Shown: positions 11,789 to 24,378, counted from the stretch's first letter. The stretch is 64,000 nt of DNA from Crossaster papposus (GCA_037893245.1 JBAIAA010000101.1:1-64000); one strand, 5' to 3'. Notes: a model not told the origin generated them from the sequence alone. Translations and numbers: made by a program.

Positions 11789-11843
11789 TTAAATACCAAT
11801 CCTATCATTGTACAGCCTCTGGGATGTTTCACTTTGTCATTAA

Positions 11844-11905
11844 CCCTAACTCCCTAGGGTGCGTGCAAAATCATATTGATTTTGGCGGATTGAGGACTGT
11901 TAGGG
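11844..11905. mobile_element. MITE family 3 (CCCTAACTC ends), copy
   Basis: A 62-bp unit between TTAA 11840-11843 and TTAA 11906-11909, ends CCCTAACTCCC and GTTAGGG. Its right TTAA is also the left TTAA of the family-2 element at 11910-12128, so two elements used the same target. Confidence 0.7.
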
Positions 11906-11909
11906 TTAA

Positions 11910-12128
11910 AGGTAGGATACACCATTGGTAATTGCTTGAATTGTCAGGAATGGGTGGATTTAGGGGGGTTGTATTAAAATATCGTTTAACTGACCTGTTT
12001 GAAGTTTTACGATCGGGCAGTTGTTATTGTTATCAATTTTTTTCGGAACAATTACAGGATTATTTATTTTATGATAATTTGGGGGTAAAATATTTTGATA
12101 AGATCTGCAAAAATGGTGTATACTACCT
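11910..12128. mobile_element. MITE family 2, copy abutting family 3
   Basis: Starts AGGTAGGATACACCATTGG, ends TGGTGTATACTACCT, flanked by TTAA at 11906-11909 and 12129-12132. Shorter internally than the 11402 copy. Confidence 0.85.
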
Positions 12129-12789
12129 TTAATGAAACATTATCGAGGTGCAGTTTAGCAAGTGCCTTTAGTTTGTTCCTTCTTGTAACAGTTATTAATG
12201 ACTAATTTTTGTGCAAAAAATATAATATATGTCTCTTGTGAAATGCTTACATTCACATAAACTCTGTAAATAGATTACATACAGCAGAAAATTTAAGGTG
12301 TATTTAAGGATAGCTAATCCCGACATTTGTATCCTTTTGGAGACATCTTTGTTGTTGTGAACAAAATGTGTGAACTGTCAACAAAAATCTTTTTAAAATG
12401 CTCCTATTTCAACCACGGTTAATTTCCTGGGTTGAAATTTACCCTACCGAAAACACTAATTTTTGAATAAAATCCATGAATCTATTTCGTGAAAACCTTG
12501 TGGAGACAAGTATCTATACACAAATATATACCATGTGGAGACCTTGACTTCCGTGGTGTCCATAGAACAATCCTAATAGCGCACACCACAAGATGGCAAT
12601 GCAAACAAGTTAATAGACCTTTGTAACCGCCAAGCACCATTTTGTACCTGATAAAACTTTTTTTTAAGAATCCAGTGACATGTTTGGAAACAATAACTTG
12701 TCTGTATTTTTGTAATGTTGACCTTTAAAAGTTGACCAACCGTGGTTGGCAAAAAGCACGAAACATTCTATACCAAAAAAAGAGCTTAA

Positions 12790-12954
12790 CCAGTTCGCGC
12801 GGGATTATTTGAACGAAACTCGAGGCGGGTTCAAGCCGGGTTCAAGCCGATGGTACCGGGAAGCACACCAACGCATTTTCGGCCTTTCTCACTGCTGACA
12901 GACATTTCTAGGCCTTGCTCGTGGCGTGTTTATACGTCCTCCGGCGCGAACTGG
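12790..12954. mobile_element. MITE family 1, copy 4 (opposite orientation)
   Basis: TTAA at 12786-12789 and 12955-12958; ends CCAGTTCGCGCGGG and CCGGCGCGAACTGG. Its interior matches the 9574 copy in reverse complement (GGCCTTGCTCGTGGCGTGTT). Confidence 0.8.
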
Positions 12955-13411
12955 TTAAATGAAAATCAGCCAAAGAGCTTAACTTACACGTGGTTTGATT
13001 AATGATGATTTTATTTCTAACAATGTAGCTTTGATTACATTCAAATTAATCCACCATATGTTTAACAACGATTAAAAAAGGCATCAAAATATGAAATACA
13101 CACACAGTCCTTATAGACTTGTCTTATCAGTTGAATGATGCGATAGTTGACACGAAAAAGCTTTTGCATCACATGGAATTTGTCGTCTCGACAAACGATA
13201 TTCTGGTTTATTAGGGCCCTCCAATGATGTTTTTACTAACCAAAGCAATGATTAATGTCAAACATTCAAGCGAGTGGATGGGTTAAGGGAGTGATAACCC
13301 TGTACCCTTACCACACACAAAACCTTTAGTGTAACGTGATTGTTACCGTTTGAACCCTCTTCAGAATTTCTCTTATGGGGTACCATTTTACAAAGACTGA
13401 CTTGCGAGTGT

Positions 13412-13542
13412 AAGGCCGTGTCTAAATTTCACACTAGTCTATGGTAGCGGCTGCAGCCACTTCACATAGACCCGTGTGTGATTTCAAGCCATAGCCCCGT
13501 GTGTGATTTCAAGCCATAGCCAAGTAATTTAGACACGGCTTT
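13412..13542. mobile_element. Short hairpin MITE with CCGTGTCTAAATT ends
   Basis: Ends AAGGCCGTGTCTAAATT and AATTTAGACACGGCTT are inverted repeats. Inside is a direct duplication of GTGTGTGATTTCAAGCCATAGCC. No target-site duplication is evident. Confidence 0.65.
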
Positions 13543-13691
13543 TATCATTTGATTAAACAATGTTTATACCAATCTGACTGTAATACTTGTCAGGATTCAG
13601 AACATCTGTTCTACAGGGCTTCTCTCGAAAAAAACGCAACAGTTAATAAGACCATGATTATAGAAAAAAACAATATCATAACCATAATGAC

Positions 13692-14303
13692 ATTGTATAG
13701 ATGCGATAGGGCATTAGCTTCAATTTGAGAACAGTTTCAGGTTGTTCACTTTCCGGTTGGCTGAGCAATCATTGTTTGAATGAGGTAGGGTAAAATGCCA
13801 TTTGTTACAAGTAAGAAACTTTAATGAAGAACGACACATGTTACATGTTCTTTAATAACAACTTAACAAAAGCAGTTGCTTTATCTTAAAACAACCTATC
13901 AACATAAATTAATATTTAAAACAATGGTTTGAATACCATTCAAAGTCATCATGGCACTGCCTTTTCAGGAACAGGTCGACCAGGATAGCGATTAGATATG
14001 CATTTCTCACCAATGCAAGGTTCCCTAAATGTGCATCGGTAACTACAAGCGATATGTCAACTGCATCATCTTGTCAAATTAAGTGCCTGTCAGACAAACA
14101 TGGTGTTGTTTATGTAATCAGTGTCCCAAATAAAAGCCCATCCTGCAAAGAATTGGGCAAAGCAAAATACAAGATCAATAAAGCCTGTAACAAATGTCAT
14201 TTTACCCCACCTCATTCAAACGTTGATTGCTCAGCCAACCGGAAAGTGAACCACCTAAAACTGGTTTCAAATTGAAGCTAATGCCCTAGCGCATCAATAC
14301 AAT
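13692..14303. mobile_element. Foldback-type element with ~117-bp inverted arms
   Basis: Left arm about 13692-13808 (GGGCATTAGCTTCAATTTGA, TTCCGGTTGGCTGAGCAATC, GAATGAGGTAGGGTAAAATG) is matched in reverse complement by about 14186-14303. About 380 bp lie between them. Arms are about 90% identical by eye. No coding potential is recognised. Confidence 0.75.
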
Positions 14304-14447
14304 ATCATATATGTACGGTATATGTATTGGCTTTTCCTATAATCAACTGTTCCATTTTATCAAAGTTATGGCCGGTCATTGGTGCATACTTGTACTAGCC
14401 ACCTGCATCTCAAAAATCCATCGAAATGGTTCAAGATGCATATCATA

Positions 14448-14872
14448 TGTGACCTGTTCCAACGAAACCCGGACAAAGTCGCACAATGTGTTTTGTCACA
14501 ATGTACTCCTGAAGTCATTTCTGGATGGATTTTACCATTTTGAGGTTTTAGGTTTTCCTAAGTCTTGGCACTATTAATCTACAATCTCCTCAAATTTGAA
14601 CAAAATCCGTCTACCAGAAGTGTGTTTTGTTGTCAATTTTGTGAAACATTTGTGTATAGAAATAATACGCTTTTCTGAACTTCAAAGCTGTTGATCTCAT
14701 AATTAGGTTGTCAGGGTTTTATCACTAAATCCAGACCCCAGAGTAGATATGGTGGGGGTACATATGCAAATGATACATCATTTTAAAGCTGAGAACCTAG
14801 AGAATTTGAAAAAAGCAAAATCTGAAAAACTAAAAAGTCGACTTTGTCCGGGTTTCGTTGGAACAGGTCACA
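14448..14872. mobile_element. 425-bp MITE with TA target-site duplication
   Basis: Ends start TGTGACCTGTTCCAACGAAA, and the 3' end is the exact reverse complement over about 35 bp. Flanked by TA at 14446-14447 and 14873-14874, fitting a Tc1/mariner-type non-autonomous element (superfamily inferred from the TA duplication). Confidence 0.8.
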
Positions 14873-16543
14873 TATGCTATTCCAACACTTCATATGCACA
14901 TCTAAATGTGTACACTTTGGTTTTGGGATAACCACAGCACATCAATATGACTTGGTTTGCATGATGGAAATAGCTAGGATAAAGATTCAAGTCAGAGCCT
15001 AGGCGAACAAAATCCTTTTGATGTGCGTACGTACAATTCAAATACCTGCTACTTTCTGAGAATTCGGCTAAATACAGTTTACTACTCAAAAGCTGTCGTA
15101 ACGTATCCCTCAAAATATGGCTTAAAAATTAACTAGACTTGTATAAAATCAAAATTCTCGTTAAAATATACGCTTACACTGAAGTACATGTAATTACCTT
15201 CAAGATTGATACCCTGACGCATAGATTTTAAACATCTTACATTCACAACTCAAATGTGTGTTCTTGTATCGTATTGTATCTTGATCGAGGATCGAAACAC
15301 AAAAGGGAACAAAGGATCCTCGAAGGACGGTTTGCTTGTCCGAAATCGGTCCTCGATCGTTGGGGCAAGCGCTAGGTAATGGGGTTAGGGTATAGTAAAG
15401 GAACAAAGGAAAACACAATATCGATCCTCGTACATGATTGTGCTATAAAAATAAATACACATTTCCATCGCAGTTAGTAAAAAACGATAACCATTATCCA
15501 CAACAGTGATTGACTGCATTACAATACTTTACACATAAGCAACATTTTCAAAACAGTTATGCTAATGTAAACTTCAAGTGCAAGCACATACCATTAATTC
15601 ACCATAGTCAAATATATTCACTAAATATTTTAGGTTTCTTAATCTTTCAAATTGTTATTTTAATCCATGTCGAACCCCATGCCACAACTGTTGACAAACC
15701 CGTGGTCAGACACTATAAGTCACTCCCTGATGCTTACCACAAAAATCCTTTAAAGGGAATCCTTTAAAGGGAATCTACAACATTTGCAAACATCAAAAAA
15801 CAAAACTACCAAATTATTATGAAACACCTTACTGGACTGATGGTGACCGACAGTCTAAAGCATCCTGAGAAATTATGGCACCTGGTGTGCAGTCATTTTT
15901 ATCCACAAAGAAAAGCCTTCCAACAAGTCAGTGTAATATTCTTTGCTATACTACCCCCAAATCCACCCATTTCTGAAAAAAATGGCAAAAGCTGGGTTTT
16001 TTTGTTATATACAATTTTTGTGTTCACTTGTAAGTGGTATATTAATGTTTCACCACTAGCTAGAATAAAATACACCTTACATATTCATAAATGTTATTGT
16101 TTTTGTTGGCAGCTATAGGCCTAAGGTTAAACAAAAATTATTGAAAGAAAGAAAAATCGAATTTGTTTCAACAACAAAATTATGTCATAGTTGTGTTAAA
16201 TAACATTTATTTGGGTCAGTAACTGAAAGATCCAAGTTGATTATAAAAACAGTCGGTTTACAACTCAAAATTATGACAGGGTCTTTTCCCTCTCATTATC
16301 TTCTCAAAGGAAACTAATGGAGGCAAAACCCTTTTCCTGGTTTCAGTTATACTTTCAGAACTGTACATGATCACGGTTAGTTCCAATAGCTTCTTGAAAT
16401 AACAAAAAACAGACTTCCATCAAAGGACATAGAAAGTAGAGAGTGAGTCGACCGCTACTTTGGCCATTTTACGTATCAATGTCTATGATGTCATTGTATG
16501 GAATACCTTACTATGGACCTTAGTTTGCCTCTATTCGTTGTGT

Positions 16544-19500
16544 TCAGCTCACATCTTCAAAAGGATTTTCTGGTAGGGCATCGGGACAGAGGTAGTTGGC
16601 TAATGCCATCTCGTCATTGATAAAAACAACCTTCTGTGCTGTAATGTCACTCAACCTGTTAAGAAAGAATTAAAAAAAACACGCTCTAATTGTTTAACTA
16701 GATAAATCATATTAAGATGCAGAGTGTCGGCCACAAGTCGGCCACGAGTCGGCCACGAGTCGGCCACGAGTCGGCCACGAGTCGGCCACGAGTCGGCCAC
16801 GAGTCGGCCACGAGTCGGCCACGAGTCGGCCACGAGTCGGCCACGAGTCGGCCACGAGTCGGCCACGAGTCGGCCACGAGTCGGCCACGAGTCGGCCACG
16901 AGTCGGCCACGAGTCGGCCACGAGTCGGCCACGAGTCGGCCACGAGTCGGCCACGAGTCGGCCACGAGTCGGCCACGAGTCGGCCACGAGTCGGCCACGA
17001 GTCGGCCACGAGTCGGCCACGAGTCGTCCACGAGTCGGCCACGAGTCGGCCACGAGTCGGCCACGAGTCGGCCACGAGTCGGCCACGAGTCGGCCACGAG
17101 TCGGCCACGAGTCGGCCACGAGTCGGCCACGAGTCGGCCACGAGTCGGCCACGAGTCGGCCACGAGTCGGCCACGAGTCGGCCACGAGTCGGCCACGAGT
17201 CGGCCACGAGTCGGCCACGAGTCGGCCACGAGTCGGCCACGAGTCGGCCACGAGTCGGCCACGAGTCGGCCACGAGTCGGCCACGAGTCGGCCACGAGTC
17301 GGCCACGAGTCGGCCACGAGTCGGCCACGAGTCGGCCACGAGTCGGCCACGAGTCGGCCACGAGTCGGCCACGAGTCGGCCACGAGTCGGCCACGAGTCG
17401 GCCACGAGTCGGCCACGAGTCGGCCACGAGTCGGCCACGAGTCGGCCACGAGTCGGGCGGGACAGCCGACGGGACAGCCGACGGGACAGCCGACGGGACA
17501 GCCGACGGGACAGCCGACGGGACAGCCGACGGGACAGCCGACGGGACAGCCGACGGGACAGCCGACGGGACAGCCGACGGGACAGCCGACGGGACAGCCG
17601 ACGGGACAGCCGACGGGACAGCCGACGGGACAGCCGACGGGACAGCCGACGGGACAGCCGACGGGACAGCCGACGGGACAGCCGACGGGACAGCCGACGG
17701 GACAGCCGACGGGACAGCCGACGGGACAGCCGACGGGACAGCCGACGGGACAGCCGACGGGACAGCCGACGGGACAGCCGACGGGACAGCCGACGGGACA
17801 GCCGACGGGACAGCCGACGGTCCCGTGGCAAATAAATCAAAGTGACAAACAAATGCCTTTGGATCGATCATTTGAACAGCTTGTAATTTGTTTAGCTAGA
17901 TATTACTTTACGCATCTGGCCAATTACGGGGAAATTACACTGCCTGAATCTACTCGCAGGTTTAGGTTACAAGTGACAGTCAGTCACCACCTTACTACCC
18001 TAGCAAAGAAACATCAAATCAGAATGCATGAAACTAGGTACAATACTTACATAGGTCGTATAATAGCCCAACATCCCTGGAAGACTAACGGAGCATTGAT
18101 AATCAGACATACGCCTAACCTCTCAGGGTATCGTGTGGACAACAGCCATATCAGTGTCTTGACAAACTCATAGTCCATGCTTGCCATGCTGAACTTGCGC
18201 ATGTCAAACAGAACACAAACGTTGTCTATTACGTCTTCGTTGCACTTCTTGCATGCCGCTTCCTAGTGAAGAATATAGAAAATGACGTAGTATATAAGTG
18301 CATCCTAAAATGTAAAGCAGTTTATTCACACCCCCAAAAAATATATATCGAAATCAGATATTTTGGTACTTTTGTATAGTTAAACTTTGAACAACACTTT
18401 ATGCCTGCAGGTGCAACGCGCGCGTCTTTCTCCATATAAGGGCATGATACAAGAGGTGAAATTAAAGAAGAAAATTGTTTGAAAATTGTAAATTTGTGAC
18501 TTGTTTTGACTTTTTGACTTGTTTTGACTTTTTGACTGAAAGGTCGCAGGAATGGGAATAAACCATCTCAGATGTATGGCCAGAGTTTTTTTGTTGTTCC
18601 GAGGCGCTTTTGATGGTTGTTCTTTTGACTTACCAATATATACACCATACATTTAGTCAGGACTTCTTTATTTCGCTCTGCTACCTTGTGGTGTCTAACC
18701 CGTAACATTATCATGGGCCTGCGGCATAAACACAACGAGAAGATAATATAATGTTGCACGGAATACACTGAGGAATTCACATATTTTATTGTTTAATGCA
18801 GTTATTTTATCTGGCGCTGAAATACTTGTTTGTAAATGAACGTATTACAACAAACGTGTTTGGTCTAAACTAAAATTGTTATCCATAACAAAGTAACAAC
18901 AAATCGATATTGCCAACGACACATTATTCTTTTCTTATATAGTTTTCACCACAAAATCATACACAAATTAATGTGGAAAGCAATGCTAACGGGATGATTT
19001 TGAAGGAATGGATAGGTATAACTGCACAGAATTTACTTCGTAGCCATATATACAGGGGCACACTTTCTATGATCATGTAAAACAAACACGTTTAGTACAT
19101 AGAAAGAGTTTTACAACGAAAGGTTACACATATTTGCGTTAGAAGTGAACGTTTGGTATAACGCACCTTCCATGTCGATCGCGGTGCCGAAGCAGCTCAA
19201 CTTTTCTCGTATTCAACTCAGCGCTGACTTCGGGGCAAGACGTTAGGCTGATCGTCTCAACTCCGTACTCTTTCCTCCATTGGTTACACTTTAAGATGGC
19301 AGCGAAGGAGTCGTCAACGTTCTTGAAGGCTTTCAGAAATCGGATTATGCTGGGCGCCGTTAAGTACTGAACAAAAAAATCATATCGGTATCTTTGTCTA
19401 TTTTGTTGGATTGATTGCATTCATCTTTCAATTCCAAAAAAATCATATTAAAATGGGCATAACTGAAAATTGTACCAAAGTTGATTAATTTCCCGATAGT

Positions 19501-21306
19501 TCACGTGCTAGTAAATGAACGTTTAATGAGGTTAGGCCCGTACGCAGGATTGTTTTATGGGGGGTGGGGGGGGGGGGTTGGGGGGGGTGCGAATTTGTAC
19601 TGTTGGGACCAAAAATGGAACCAAAACTTTTCGTGTGCCAGTACCGTTATTTCTACATCAAATACCATTATCTACCCCGGAAAATGTGGACCTGCGCACG
19701 GGCCTGGGGTTCTTTTGGGGAAAGGGGGCACTTTTTGTTGTTGCAACTGACCTGTGATGGATCTGCGTTGAAGATGATCTGAAGAAGAAAAAAACCAGAA
19801 ATAGAATTATTGATTTGACCACCATCACGTCTATTAAATACATTTGAAATGCATTGAGCAGACTCATAGTTCATTTTATTCATTAGTGTGACGCGCAATT
19901 AAGGCCAATTTTCTTCTTATGATCAGTTTCCATGGCAGCGGTTTCGAGCACAGACTCGGCAATTGGTGTCTCTATTACCGCTCCTATTTATACGCAAAAT
20001 CCTTTCACTGCGAGATGTCTATGCTGTTTATAATACTGCCTGTAAGCTTGTCGCGCCGTCCCTATAATACATGACAAACGTGCTAAAAATATAACGTATT
20101 TTTAGCATAACTCGACGCATTTTTTTTTTAAATGACTACATTCTGGCAGTTCTTAGAATATTTTGTTATCAATAATGACAACAATAAAAAATATCTGGTG
20201 TAGAAATTGGCATAACTCATCTCGATAAGCGTGAAATTCGTTTTGATTGCAGGTTCATTTGGACAAAAATCTTGACGTTTCGGGGCCAGCAGTGCTATTA
20301 GTACAGGGGGTAAACAGACGCTGGGGGCCGTTGCTAGACTAAACTTAAAAAATATTAAAATACAAATATCTTGGCTGTTTCTCAATTGACCCCTATTCAC
20401 GGCCTGATGGCTATAGTCTATGCCTCGCTTGGAAGGCAACTCACTTTGTTCGTTGGTGTTTTTTTTGTTTTCCTATGCATGTACAACGTAGTATAGTACA
20501 CGAAAACACAAAGTTAGATAATAAGCCTTTTTATCATTGTATGTTCAGTTGTTTTCTTATTTCATTTTTAAATTTAAATTGAAGGGAACCAAACGTCTAC
20601 CATGAACCCGCAAGTATTGTTTTTGTTTTTTAAAGGTAGGGTACACCATTGGTAATTGCTTGAATTATCATGAATGGGTGGATGTGGGGGGGGGGGGGGT
20701 TATTTTATAGTAAATATTGTTTAACTGACCTGTCCGAAGTTTTACAATCATGGATGGCGAGAAAAGCACGAAAAACAGCGACTGTTTTCAACCGGCGTCG
20801 AGCAGTTATTCTTATGTTATTTGTGTTTTTTGGTGTATCCTACCTTTAATGTACGCCTTGTATTGTAACAAATTCCAGTAATCCGTATTTCAAATCTCCA
20901 CACTTATTCCTTCAGTTGAACAGAATGTTAGCATTACGGTCAAAAAGAACGTATAATTTATAAAACTTTCGTCATCGTAAAAATTAGACACTGATGCCAA
21001 AACGTTAACGCGCCAAAATAAAATATCTACCTTGTAATTCGAGTCGGTATTTTGTGCACCGCAATGTGGAATGTACATGTACATAATCATTATCGCTAGC
21101 ATATAATCACCAGCGATGCATTAATAACTGTACTATACACCAGTGAATCGTATACAGTACATCGTATACAAAATACTCGCAAAATAAACGAAACGTGGAT
21201 ATCAAACATCCTAATATTGAACATAGTAGGCCTATTTGTCACTCACCTCGCATCGTTCCTTCAATTTGACGAGCTCTTTAGGGTCATACTCTATCGGGTT
21301 TCCCAT
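16544..21306 (-). CDS. CRAL-TRIO (SEC14-like) lipid-binding protein, six exons, complete
   Basis: Exons in transcription order: 21247-21306 (ATG), 19752-19778, 19167-19366, 18634-18718, 18051-18262, 16544-16655 (TGA). Phases join exactly and give 231 residues. Start [18 protein letters not shown]; the 27-nt microexon adds [18 protein letters not shown]-terminal helices occupy about 25-96 ([26 protein letters not shown]). The lipid-binding fold follows ([74 protein letters not shown]). The family binds hydrophobic ligands such as phospholipids, tocopherol or retinoids and is generally cytosolic or membrane-associated. It resembles invertebrate single-domain proteins often annotated as random slug protein 5-like, which is recall, not a search. 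No signal peptide or membrane segment. The last intron contains two minisatellites. Ligand unknown. Confidence 0.92.
16726..17456. repeat. 11-bp minisatellite (GTCGGCCACGA), about 66 units
   Basis: 66 uninterrupted copies plus a partial one. Only the first unit (CACAA) and the unit at 17023-17033 (GTCGTCCACGA) vary. CpG-rich in an A/T-rich region. Lies in the last intron of the minus-strand CRAL-TRIO gene. With no stop in the unit, several reading frames on both strands stay open; these are not genes. Confidence 0.98.
17458..17820. repeat. 12-bp minisatellite (CGGGACAGCCGA), 30 units
   Basis: Thirty exact copies plus CGG, starting one base after the 11-bp array. The reverse complement reads GTCGGCTGTCCC, sharing GTCGGC with the 11-bp unit but in opposite orientation. 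Open frames (SRRD, ADGT, AVPS repeats) are artefacts of the 12-bp period. Confidence 0.98.
19534..19706. mobile_element. MITE with AGGCCCGTACGCAGG ends, copy 2
   Basis: In a CRAL-TRIO intron, beside the microexon at 19752-19778. Shares GTACCGTTATTTCTACATCA and TACCCCGGAAAATGTGGACC with 10794-10971; ends AGGCCCGTACGCAGG and GCGCACGGGCCTG. Contains a long G-rich stretch. Confidence 0.65.
20634..20845. mobile_element. MITE family 2 (TTAA target), copy
   Basis: TTAA 20630-20633 and 20846-20849; ends AGGTAGGGTACACCATTGG and TTGGTGTATCCTACCT. Located in the first intron of the CRAL-TRIO gene. Confidence 0.85.
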
Positions 21307-21463
21307 TATTATTTTATGTTTCCAGTGTTCGCTATGTATAGAATATATCTCAAATGTACTTTAAAACCAGTAAACAATAACCAATTATTGCTAGGATGGC
21401 AATTAGGCGGGGTTTGACCTCGTTGCGGTGAAACATATGGCCAGTTTGCCTGGCGAGTAAAAC

Positions 21464-21679
21464 ATGGCAGTCGCCGTATTCGTGTGTCTAGCGCGGAGGC
21501 TGCGATGTCTGGAGGTTGTAAGAAGATGCGGTGAATATACATCCACGATACGGAGCCAAGTGACACCTCTTGGAAATATTTTGCGCACAGGAATTCATGA
21601 GGATATTCCTTACAAGGGCAAGGTTCTTCTCTTGATATTCACCGTCCTGATTTGCCAGGGAAGAATGGGATGTTCTTAA
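21464..21679 (+). CDS. Possible small ORF or first exon, divergent from CRAL-TRIO
   Basis: ATG at 21464 in an AAACATGG context opens a 71-codon frame starting MAVAVFVCLARRLRCLE, basic and hydrophobic at the N-terminus. It starts 157 bp from the CRAL-TRIO initiator on the other strand, so a shared promoter is conceivable. A GTAAGA donor near 21520 could make it a first exon, but I found no downstream partner. I do not recognise the protein. Confidence 0.18.
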   Translation: MAVAVFVCLARRLRCLEVVRRCGEYTSTIRSQVTPLGNILRTGIHEDIPYKGKVLLLIFTVLICQGRMGCS

Positions 21680-21946
21680 TCACTGCAGAAGAAAACAGGA
21701 AAATCAAGCAGATGTAATTATGCGCTCTCTTTACACATCATACACGCACTGAGTTGATTGTGACTGCTGCCATAACCGCGGTACGGTCATGTATAATTAC
21801 GCAGCGCTATGACCTCACGCATGTTGAGCGTATGTAGAGTACGTTGTACACGCACACATAAAACGCCTTGAAATGACCAATTTATTCTACTGCGTGCATC
21901 TGATTTGGATGTATGCGTTATTAATTTTACAAAATTTATGTAAAAA

Positions 21947-22212
21947 TAGGCACTTGGGAAGACAATCCCATAGAGATGTACACAAACTGAAAACAGTCCT
22001 AACCTGTTTACCCTAACCGTTTTCTATATGATCTTTGAGATTTATGCTATTTAGACCAAAATCTGTCGTTCTAGGACAAAAATAACTCCCAAATATCGTG
22101 TTTTGGGATAGCTAGACACTTAGGGAGACACTGAAATGTCTCCCTAAGTGCCACTGTCTCCTTATTACATAAAAACTTACGCTAATTTGTCTCCCCAAGT
22201 GCCTATTTTATA
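21947..22212. mobile_element. MITE with AATAGGCACTTGGG ends
   Basis: Starts AATAGGCACTTGGGAAGACA and ends with the inverse CCAAGTGCCTATT. A second, longer hairpin lies inside (CTTAGGGAGACACTGAAATG / TGTCTCCCTAAG). Related to the unit at about 46372-46646 (GGGAGACATCTCCATAGAGA, TTAGGGAGACACTAAAATGT). Confidence 0.7.
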
Positions 22213-24347
22213 CATGGTGTTTGATAAGTTAATGCATAACGAGCATCGAAACCAGATTTATTTCAATTATTCCCGCTTGGGATGGCGCAATATCATCGTA
22301 CTTTTTCTTAGGTAAATGTAGTATACACCATTTGCAAACATAGACGAACGAAACTACTGAATCATTATTTAATATCTTGACTGTAAATAAATAACAGTCT
22401 CCAGCATCCTGTGGAATCACGGCACCTGATGTGATGTGGTTTATACAAAAAGGTGGAATTTCGTATCAATTTTAAACGATTGCTGGCCGGGAACCCGACT
22501 ATTTGTAAACACTGCTTTCACTTCACTAAAGGAAGTTAAGGAACCAGACTGCAAGAACCGCACTGTTCTCTTGGTTTTTCCAGCTTATATTGCCACAACA
22601 CTCGTTAAAACTGGTATATTTACTATAAAATATAAAGTCCCTAACCCATTATTCAAATTACAGCAAGAGCCTATACTAGTGTATACCGCCTTTAACAGCA
22701 GCGGGGTTGAGTAAGAAATGGTATCAAAAACAGTCGAGTATCATTATATCATTTTATGGGATTAGTATGTGGTACAAAAAAGACAATTTTTCTTAAATGG
22801 CTTCAATAGTTATTTTCTTCACGTTACTTTATTTCCACAAGTGCATTATGATCAAATTTAATATGAGTACTGCGCCAATAGAACATTGCCTTATATACAT
22901 GATACAATTTTTGTAAACGTTTTGAGAAGATTTAGAATTTTTCCGATCTTGTTCTTTCTTCCCCCATACCCTTATACCCCGCCCCTTCCCTACAAACAAT
23001 GGGATTTAGGCCTATAGGGGGGAATGTTCAAATATTTTTTTCTCCTCAAATTTTAACCATTAAATTTCCCCAAAATGATGCTCTACAATGTATAGTGGCG
23101 GTGCCCCCGTAGTAACGCCACTGTACAGACACATTCCGTTTTTCATTTTTAAATTATTGTTGGAAAAATAATTCCCCCAAAATTACATAAAATGCCTAAA
23201 ACAACGGTAACCGGCCTAACCTACACATCTGCAAACTCTTCAAACTCGTATCAACGCAGCTATTGTTGAGTACATGCAAGGTTTACATTCACGCTATCGA
23301 CTATGATAAACCTGTATATATTCCTCCATGATACAATCAAACTGTGTTAACATAATTATGTTCTAAATGGTTTCCGATCCCACACATTTGCGACAATGCA
23401 ATACAATGCAATGCAATATACCTGCATGTACCCAAATCTGAAATAATTATATATATTTATGTGCAATAGGCCTATCTAATACTTTGATCATCGTAGAATA
23501 TAGTGTGCCTACCTATAGCCGATCACTATCATCATATGCATGCAACAGACGCGAGTAAACTACGTGTACATGTACGTGCATCGGAACGGCGACGACAACT
23601 AGTATAATGTACGTGTAAACATGTACAACAGCAGAAATCTATGCCAGCACTCTGTTGGCTGTTGAATGAACATTGACAATACCCTGTGTACAATAACAGA
23701 TTACAGCTACCAGTTTGTACCATGCATACAGAATGGCTAAATATTGATTAGATAATAGTGGTCTCTTTATTACGTTATTGATCGAGGGCTTAGCGGATTC
23801 GCCACGGGATATCATCCAGCCCAACCCATTGTGTGTTGCACTTGAAACTAGTTATATTGACTGGCAGTATTATTATCTTCCGTGCACGTGCAAAGTGTGC
23901 TAGTGCGCCATCATCGCTGGTAATTGCTGTGGAATATAAAACCAACTTAAAGACCAGAGTAATTAAATCAAGTTTATAGAGCTGCACACATTATCATTAT
24001 CACAATATCATTCTGTTGAGCTTTTAAAACACACGTTAGCCAAAATGCGGTGGATTTATGCAGATTAAAGGGAGGCTAATTTTGAGGCGCTGTATTGTGA
24101 TGAGAACTAGTCATTTTATTTTATATATTTATTACGTCATTTTGACGTAAATAAGGCTGCGTCCGAATCTATTGTCTGGGGCTATTGTCTAGGTGTTCAT
24201 CCATTACAACTACGCGTGACATAGACGTAGCTGTAGCCCTAGCCGGCCGTTTAAGGACACGTCAGTGAAGAGGCCAAATTACCATACGGTGTGTAGCCAA
24301 TAGTGTAATTTTCAGCTGCTTATCGTCACTCTAACCCCCCTCCCCAC

Positions 24348-24378
<31 letters not shown>

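Larger units (their letters stand above)
10626..16543. other. Intergenic region between convergent TDRD3 and CRAL-TRIO genes
   Basis: About 5.9 kb with no exon I can support. It holds at least eight transposon-like units, listed separately (10794-10971, 11336-11788, 11402-11764, 11844-11905, 11910-12128, 12790-12954, 13412-13542, 13692-14303, 14448-14872). Near 15284-15432 there is a copy of the GAGGATCGATATTGTGTTTT dispersed repeat also seen near 2500. Sequence from about 15752 (TTTAAAGGGAATCTACAACA) is a diverged relative of a family near 22304. Confidence 0.65.

Noticed and set aside
16726..17820. Possible CRISPR array
   Set aside because: Repeats are directly contiguous with no unique spacers, and the context is a spliced animal gene.
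16651..17871. Long open frames of 245-406 codons on both strands ([30 protein letters not shown] repeats)
   Set aside because: They are translations of the 11-bp and 12-bp minisatellites, open in several frames at once, and they lie inside an intron of the CRAL-TRIO gene.
18118..18120. Intron start at GTTAGG inside the CRAL-TRIO exon
   Set aside because: The frame continues through [20 protein letters not shown] to a better GTAAGT donor at 18050.
22436..22714. Plus-strand 92-codon frame
   Set aside because: The left part is outside the duplication, the right part is not open in copy B, and there is no recognisable protein.
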